DNA from: Chitinophagaceae bacterium
GTDB lineage: Bacteria; Bacteroidota; Bacteroidia; Chitinophagales; Chitinophagaceae
Assembly (NCBI GenBank): GCA_947463105.1
Contig: CANHSD010000020.1
Location: 1 to 19,911 of the forward strand
Length of the DNA stretch: 19,911 bases
Reading direction: 5' to 3'
Part shown: in pieces, positions 15,774 to 19,911 of the stretch
Numbering within the stretch: position 1 is the stretch's first letter
How the letters are laid out: each line of letters starts with the position of its first letter
Position numbers and translations under genes: made by a program
The notes under the pieces: model-generated
Seen by the model: the letters and a program-made list of their open reading frames with translations, nothing else
Database searches by the model: none
What the model was told of the DNA's origin: nothing

Positions 15774-17708
15774 ATGAAAAAAACAGTCCTCCTGGGGTTG
15801 CTGTTCTCCCTGTTTTTTGTACAGTTTTCAACTGCACAGGAAACCATACAAGCCATTGAGTGGAAAGCTGTTTCCAAGAAGATCGCCAATAAAAAGTATC
15901 AGCTGGTCTTCTCCACTGAAAACAAAAACAACTGGGAGATATATGCGCCGGATGTCAATTTTGATGGCATCCCCTCTGGTGGATTGATCCTGCCCGATTC
16001 AGCCATCATCACTGTACAACCCCTGAAAGCTGCCTCAACAGGTGAAACAGTCAAGAGCATAGTTTTTGAGGGACAGTCTTTTGAAGTATTCAAGAAAAAT
16101 ACCCAATTTGTTGCTGAAATTGAATTCCCTTCTACCGTACCAGCCAACCTTCAGGTAACCCTGAATTATTCCTACGGAAAGGATGATTCTTTTTTCCCTG
16201 GCGAAGCAGCATCATTTGAGGTTGCACTGGAAGGTGGTGCAGCGGCCAAAACCAGGATCCTGATTCCTGGGCTGGACCCCAACAAACCCCTCCAGGACTG
16301 CGGTGCTCCAGCGTCAAAAGAAGACAACAGCCTGCTCACCATTTTTCTGCTGGGATTCCTGGGAGGACTTTTTGCCTTGCTTACTCCGTGTGTTTTCCCT
16401 ATGGTACCCCTTACCGTTTCCTACTTCACCAAACATGGCGGAGACAAGAAAAAGGGCAAACGCCTGGCCATTGTATACGGCTTGTTCATCTTTTTAATCT
16501 ACGTGTCCTTCAGCATTCCATTTCACCTCATTGGCAATGTGAATCCGGCCATTTATAATGACATTGCAACGAATGTTTACCTGAACACAGCTTTTTTTGC
16601 CATCTTCATCTTTTTTGCCATTTCTTTTTTCGGCTATTTTGAAATTACACTTCCCGGAAACCTGGCCAATTCTGCCAATGCAAAACAAGGCTCCGGACTG
16701 GCTGGTGTATTTTTCATGGCACTCACGTTGGCCATCGTATCCTTCTCCTGTACTGGACCCATTCTTGGAACACTGCTGGTGGGTACTGCAACGCAGGGAG
16801 CATGGCCACTGACAGCAGGTTTGGCAGGATTTGGCGTAGCACTGGGACTTCCGTTTGCCTTGTTTGCGCTTTTCCCTCAATGGTTGAACACCTTGCCCAA
16901 GAGTGGCAGCTGGTTGAATACCGTAAAAGTGGTCTTGGGCTTCATCGAACTTGCCTTGGCCTTGAAATTCCTTTCGAACGCCGATTTGGTGGCCCACTGG
17001 TCTATCATCAAAAGGGAGGTATTCTTTGGCATCTGGATCCTCATTTTCCTCTCCCTTTTTGCCTACCTCATGGGATGGATAAGGTTCCCACACGACAGCA
17101 GAGGAGAAAAAATTTCCCTTTCAAGAAAATTATTTGCTTTTGCTGTATTGGCTTTTACCCTTTACATAGCACCCGGTGTCACCAATACAAAATGGGCCAA
17201 CATCAGCCTGGTCAGCGGCTTTCCGCCACCCATTTGCTATAGCATTTACAATGAGCCTGTAAACTGCGACGAGCCCCTGAAAGATTATGAAGAAGCACTG
17301 GCGCTTGCAAAAAAACAAAACAAGCCCCTGTTGATAGACTTTACTGGATGGGCCTGTGTCAATTGCAGGAAGATGGAAGAAAATGTATGGACAAAAGCTG
17401 AAGTACAGGAATTGATGGAAAAATATGTGCTGGTTTCATTGTACGTGGATGACAAAGCAGCACTCCCTGCTGATCAGCAAATAGTCTACACCACAAAAAC
17501 AGGTGCAACCGTCAATATCAAAACAGTTGGCAACAAATGGAGTCAATTCCAGACAGAAAATTTTAATGCAACCTCGCAGCCCTGGTATGTGGTCATTTCC
17601 CCAGACGAAAAATTACTGACCGCCCCTGTTGGCTATACTCCGGATGCATCAGCCTATGCCAGCTGGTTGAAATGTGGGCTGGATGCCTTCTCCAGTGCTA
17701 CAAAATAA
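15774..17708 (+). CDS. dsbD: Thiol:disulfide interchange protein DsbD (cytochrome c biogenesis CcdA-type), with redox-dead N-domain
   Basis: An inner-membrane electron conduit of 644 residues that moves reducing power from cytoplasmic thioredoxin to the periplasm. In order: signal peptide (ends near STAQ, residue 22); N-terminal alpha-like domain (about 25-155); linker with a lone C176; CcdA-type membrane domain of about eight helices (185-470) with the essential cysteines C206 in TPCVFPM and C326 in SFSCTGP; and a C-terminal thioredoxin domain with GWACVNC (C528, C531). The N-domain lacks the alpha-domain cysteine pair: aligned to the preceding protein, the two positions are G135 and F140 within YGKDDSFFPG. 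Extra periplasmic cysteines C488 and C498 precede the thioredoxin domain. It is the last gene before a hairpin shared with the sigma factor gene. Confidence 0.95.
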   Translation: MKKTVLLGLLFSLFFVQFSTAQETIQAIEWKAVSKKIANKKYQLVFSTENKNNWEIYAPDVNFDGIPSGGLILPDSAIITVQPLKAASTGETVKSIVFEGQSFEVFKKNTQFVAEIEFPSTVPANLQVTLNYSYGKDDSFFPGEAASFEVALEGGAAAKTRILIPGLDPNKPLQDCGAPASKEDNSLLTIFLLGFLGGLFALLTPCVFPMVPLTVSYFTKHGGDKKKGKRLAIVYGLFIFLIYVSFSIPFHLIGNVNPAIYNDIATNVYLNTAFFAIFIFFAISFFGYFEITLPGNLANSANAKQGSGLAGVFFMALTLAIVSFSCTGPILGTLLVGTATQGAWPLTAGLAGFGVALGLPFALFALFPQWLNTLPKSGSWLNTVKVVLGFIELALALKFLSNADLVAHWSIIKREVFFGIWILIFLSLFAYLMGWIRFPHDSRGEKISLSRKLFAFAVLAFTLYIAPGVTNTKWANISLVSGFPPPICYSIYNEPVNCDEPLKDYEEALALAKKQNKPLLIDFTGWACVNCRKMEENVWTKAEVQELMEKYVLVSLYVDDKAALPADQQIVYTTKTGATVNIKTVGNKWSQFQTENFNATSQPWYVVISPDEKLLTAPVGYTPDASAYASWLKCGLDAFSSATK

Positions 17709-17710
17709 GA

Positions 17711-17732
17711 GAGGGACCGAAAACGGTCCCTC
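17711..17732. terminator. Hairpin between dsbD and the sigma factor gene
   Basis: A perfect 9-bp stem, GAGGGACCG (17711-17719) / CGGTCCCTC (17724-17732), with an AAAA loop, two bases after the dsbD stop. It lies between convergent genes and is suited to act in both directions. No long T tract follows on the plus strand; on the minus strand it is followed by the moderately T-rich TCTTATTTTG. Confidence 0.7.
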
Positions 17733-17759
17733 GTAATGCTTATGAGAAAAATCTATCTT

Positions 17760-18341
17760 TTAGAGTGTCACCTGGAACTCAACCATTAATTTTCTGAGGT
17801 TGATCAATCCGTAACGCATTCTTCCGAGTGCGGTATTGACACTGCAATTGGTTTTGTCTGCAATTTCTTTGAAGCTGAGATTAGCGAAATGCCTGAGCAC
17901 AATCACTTCCCTTTGTTCTTGTGGAAGCATGTCGAGCATTTGGCGCACACGTTCATGGCTTTGGGTTCTCATGATAACCCCTTCAGCACCTTCCTCAGAA
18001 AGGTTGAGGTTCTCAAAAATATCATGATCGTCATTGCTGTGTACAATTGTTGTCCGCTTCTCTCTCCTGAAATGATCCACACAAAGGTTGTGCGCAATCC
18101 TCAACGCCCATGGGAGGAATTTACCCTCATCAGTATAGCTTCCAGAACGAAGGGTATCAATGATCTTGATGAATACCTCCTGGAAGATGTCTTCAGCCAG
18201 ACTCCTGTCTTTGACAAGGATGACAATGGAAGTGAAGATTCTGACCTTGTGCTTTTTGATCAACTCTTCCAAGGCAATGGAATCACCATTAACAAAAAGC
18301 GAAATCAGTTGTTGGTCTGTTAGGTTAATTGAGGATGTCAT
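17760..18341 (-). CDS. RNA polymerase sigma factor, sigma-70 family (ECF type)
   Basis: A 193-residue sigma factor with region 2 (about 20-95, LAEDIFQEVFIKI at 48-60 and FLPWALRIAHNLCVDHFRR at 75-93) and region 4 (about 135-185, LPQEQREVIVLRHFANLSFK then a helix-turn-helix EIADKTNCSVNTALGRMRYG). Regions 1 and 3 are absent, as in ECF factors. The frame remains open to a TTG at 18404 that would add 21 residues, but that TTG is part of a near-perfect promoter box, so the ATG at 18341 (MTSSINLTDQQLISLF) is chosen. No anti-sigma factor gene is next to it. The closest relatives I recall are Bacteroidota sigma factors without an adjacent FecR. It is divergent from uvrA. The regulon is unknown. Confidence 0.92.
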   Translation of the reverse strand: MTSSINLTDQQLISLFVNGDSIALEELIKKHKVRIFTSIVILVKDRSLAEDIFQEVFIKIIDTLRSGSYTDEGKFLPWALRIAHNLCVDHFRREKRTTIVHSNDDHDIFENLNLSEEGAEGVIMRTQSHERVRQMLDMLPQEQREVIVLRHFANLSFKEIADKTNCSVNTALGRMRYGLINLRKLMVEFQVTL

Positions 18342-18401
18342 GGAGTGGTTTTTGTTTTCTTGGATTGGGTTGGATGATATCTTTTCGTTAATACCATGGT
18401 T

Positions 18402-18432
18402 CAAAGCTAAAACTATCTGACTGCTATCAAAA
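18402..18432 (-). promoter_or_regulatory. Promoter of the sigma factor gene
   Basis: On the minus strand TTTTG (18432-18428), an 18-base spacer and TAGCTTTG (18409-18402) form the best match to the Bacteroidota promoter consensus in the window. The predicted leader to the ATG at 18341 is about 55-60 bases, much longer than for the other genes here. Confidence 0.7.
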
Positions 18433-18551
18433 TTTTAAGCAACCTAATTTAGTTAATTACGTATTTATATGTAAGCAGCAAAGGCGTATAAATGTCATTA
18501 CCCTGTTAAAAAGCGGGGAAAGTACTCGACCCAATGAAGCAACTTTAATTT

Positions 18552-18559
18552 TATATTTG
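18552..18559 (+). promoter_or_regulatory. Candidate -7 box for uvrA
   Basis: TATATTTG matches TAnnTTTG and begins 17 bases before the uvrA ATG. No TTG element is seen at the expected upstream distance, so support is partial. Confidence 0.4.
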
Positions 18560-18568
18560 TAATTCATT

Positions 18569-19911
18569 ATGCCAAAACCCGCAACAGCAAAGGAAAAGAA
18601 GAAACCAGGAAAAACAATCTTGCCCAGCGACTCGATTCATATCCAGGGAGCGCGCATGCACAATCTGCGGAATGTTTACGTAGAAATACCAAGGAATAAA
18701 CTCATTGTGGTAACCGGTGTTTCCGGATCCGGTAAATCATCCCTGACCATTGATACCCTGTTTGCAGAGGGTCAAAGAAGGTATGCAGAGAGCCTGAGCG
18801 CCTATGCAAGGCAATTCATGATGCGCATGGACAAGCCGGAGGTTGATCATATTGCTGGCCTCTGCCCAGCTGTTGCCATTGAGCAAAAAGTAATCACCAG
18901 AACACCCCGTTCTACGGTGGGCAGCATGACAGAGATCTATGACTACATGCGATTGCTTTTTGCCAGGGTAGGAAAAACATACTCCCCCATTTCCGGCAAT
19001 GAGGTTAAAAAAGATGATGTACGGGATGTGCTGGATTTCATCAAAAAATGCAAAGCTGGAGACAAGCTTTATTTGCTTTCTTCATTCCCTATAGGAAGCA
19101 AGAGAAAACCAGCGGAAGAATTGGGAATTTTGATGCAGAAAGGATTTTCAAGGCTGTATGACAATAGCGCTGGAGAGATCCTGCAGTTGGAGGAATTGCT
19201 GGAAGAAAAAAAATGGAAGCCAACCCGTGAAACCTATTTGTTGATTGACCGTTTTGTGGCCAAGGATTTTGATGAAGATGAAGAGAACCGGATCCTGGAC
19301 TCTTTGTCCCTGGCCTTTTATGAAGGAGAGGGTGCGCTTTACATCAAAAAAAATGACAAAGACCCCCATCGTTTTTCCAACCTTTTTGAATTGGATGGAA
19401 TGCGTTTTGAAGAACCGGTTCCCAATCTTTTTTCCTTCAACAATCCTTATGGTGCCTGCCCGCTCTGTGAAGGCTATTCCCAGATCCTGGGCATTGATCC
19501 AGACCTTGTGATTCCCGATCACCGTTTGAGTGTTTTTGACGGTGCTGTCGCCCCCTGGAAGGGAGAGAAAATGAACTGGTGGAGGGAACAGTTTATCAAA
19601 ACATCCAAGCAATTTGATTTCCCAGTGCACCGGCCCTATGCCGATCTTACCCAGGCCCAGAAAGACCTTTTATGGAAGGGAAGCAAACCCGCCTTGGGCA
19701 TCAACCAGTTTTTCAAAGAAGTAGAAGAAAATCTTTACAAGGTACAGTTCCGGGTCTTGCTTTCAAGATACCGGGGCCGAACCTTATGCACCTCCTGCGA
19801 GGGATACCGCCTGCGAAAAGATGCCCTGTATGTAAAAGTCAACAACAGGCATATCGGTGAACTATGCAGGATGCCGGTCAGGGACCTGGCCAATTGGTTC
19901 AAGGCGCTTAA
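18569..19911 (+). CDS. uvrA: Excinuclease ABC subunit A (UvrA), 3'-truncated
   Basis: The damage-recognition ATPase of nucleotide excision repair, acting with UvrB and UvrC. The frame runs from ATG at 18569 to the window edge, giving 447 of an expected 930-950 residues. Seen: IHIQGARMHNLRNV (23-36), Walker A GVSGSGKSS (50-58), the RRYAESLSAYARQF stretch (70-83), the UvrB-binding/insertion region, FSFNNPYGACPLCEGY (288-303), and YRGRTLCTSCEGYRLRKDA (401-419). The first zinc module normally has CxxC twice; here only C297/C300 remains, and the earlier pair is replaced by ELDG (274-277). The lysine-rich N-terminal tail (MPKPATAKEKKKPGK) precedes the usual start of the family. It is divergent from the sigma factor gene. 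Confidence 0.95.
   Translation, partial: MPKPATAKEKKKPGKTILPSDSIHIQGARMHNLRNVYVEIPRNKLIVVTGVSGSGKSSLTIDTLFAEGQRRYAESLSAYARQFMMRMDKPEVDHIAGLCPAVAIEQKVITRTPRSTVGSMTEIYDYMRLLFARVGKTYSPISGNEVKKDDVRDVLDFIKKCKAGDKLYLLSSFPIGSKRKPAEELGILMQKGFSRLYDNSAGEILQLEELLEEKKWKPTRETYLLIDRFVAKDFDEDEENRILDSLSLAFYEGEGALYIKKNDKDPHRFSNLFELDGMRFEEPVPNLFSFNNPYGACPLCEGYSQILGIDPDLVIPDHRLSVFDGAVAPWKGEKMNWWREQFIKTSKQFDFPVHRPYADLTQAQKDLLWKGSKPALGINQFFKEVEENLYKVQFRVLLSRYRGRTLCTSCEGYRLRKDALYVKVNNRHIGELCRMPVRDLANWFKAL

Noticed and set aside
16494..17093. 199-codon antisense frame within dsbD
   Set aside because: The translation is low-complexity and polar opposite to a membrane domain with intact CcdA motifs, so it is a shadow frame.
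1..19911. Mobile elements, CRISPR arrays, tRNA/rRNA genes, phage or toxin-antitoxin modules
   Set aside because: I looked for transposase-like frames with terminal repeats, regularly spaced repeats and tRNA-like cloverleafs by eye and saw none. Genes are typical core chromosomal functions.

Overview
The window reads as ordinary core chromosome of a Bacteroidota bacterium, most likely of the Chitinophagales/Chitinophagaceae type. This is inferred from three things: DUF4293- and DUF6427-like membrane proteins, secreted proteins with signal peptides ending in a Gln after the small-residue motif (SFAQ, IAQ, TAQ), and repeated TAnnTTTG promoter boxes with TTG-type upstream elements instead of E. 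coli-like -35/-10 boxes and strong Shine-Dalgarno sites. I see no phage, insertion sequence, CRISPR array, tRNA or rRNA. The coding density is high and no gene-free gap exceeds about 230 bases.

Layout. 1-1261 (+): the 3' part of lpxA (lipid A synthesis), overlapping an orphan ABC ATPase gene. 1326-3041 (+): glyA (serine hydroxymethyltransferase) and a four-helix DUF4293 membrane protein. 3095-4765 (-): adenine deaminase, convergent with the preceding pair. 4898-5617 (+): a small LolA-like secreted protein, closed by a strong terminator. 5678-8743 (+): a 1021-residue secreted Asp-box beta-propeller (VPS10/sortilin-like) protein. 8850-11937 (-): the potassium transporter kup followed by an overlapping Gfo/Idh/MocA oxidoreductase. 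12040-14544 (+): an unrecognised 510-residue secreted protein and a polytopic membrane protein. 14606-17708 (+): purQ, a stand-alone DsbD-alpha-like domain protein, and a full-length DsbD. 17760-18341 (-): an ECF-type sigma factor. 18569-19911 (+): the 5' part of uvrA, running off the window.

How the genes relate. glyA and purQ both feed purine and one-carbon synthesis, and they share a similar promoter/leader sequence although 13 kb apart. adenine deaminase adds purine salvage. The two Dsb proteins are a tandem duplication in which the small secreted copy keeps the redox cysteine pair while the N-domain of the full transporter has lost it. This suggests the two work together as a split periplasmic reductant pathway. 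lpxA and the ABC ATPase appear translationally coupled, as do kup and the oxidoreductase.

I did not find a convincing new defence, mobile or biosynthetic system. The observations most worth checking are the split DsbD arrangement, the shared glyA/purQ leader element, the atypical orphan ABC ATPase next to lpxA, and the uncharacterised secreted/membrane pair at 12040-14544.
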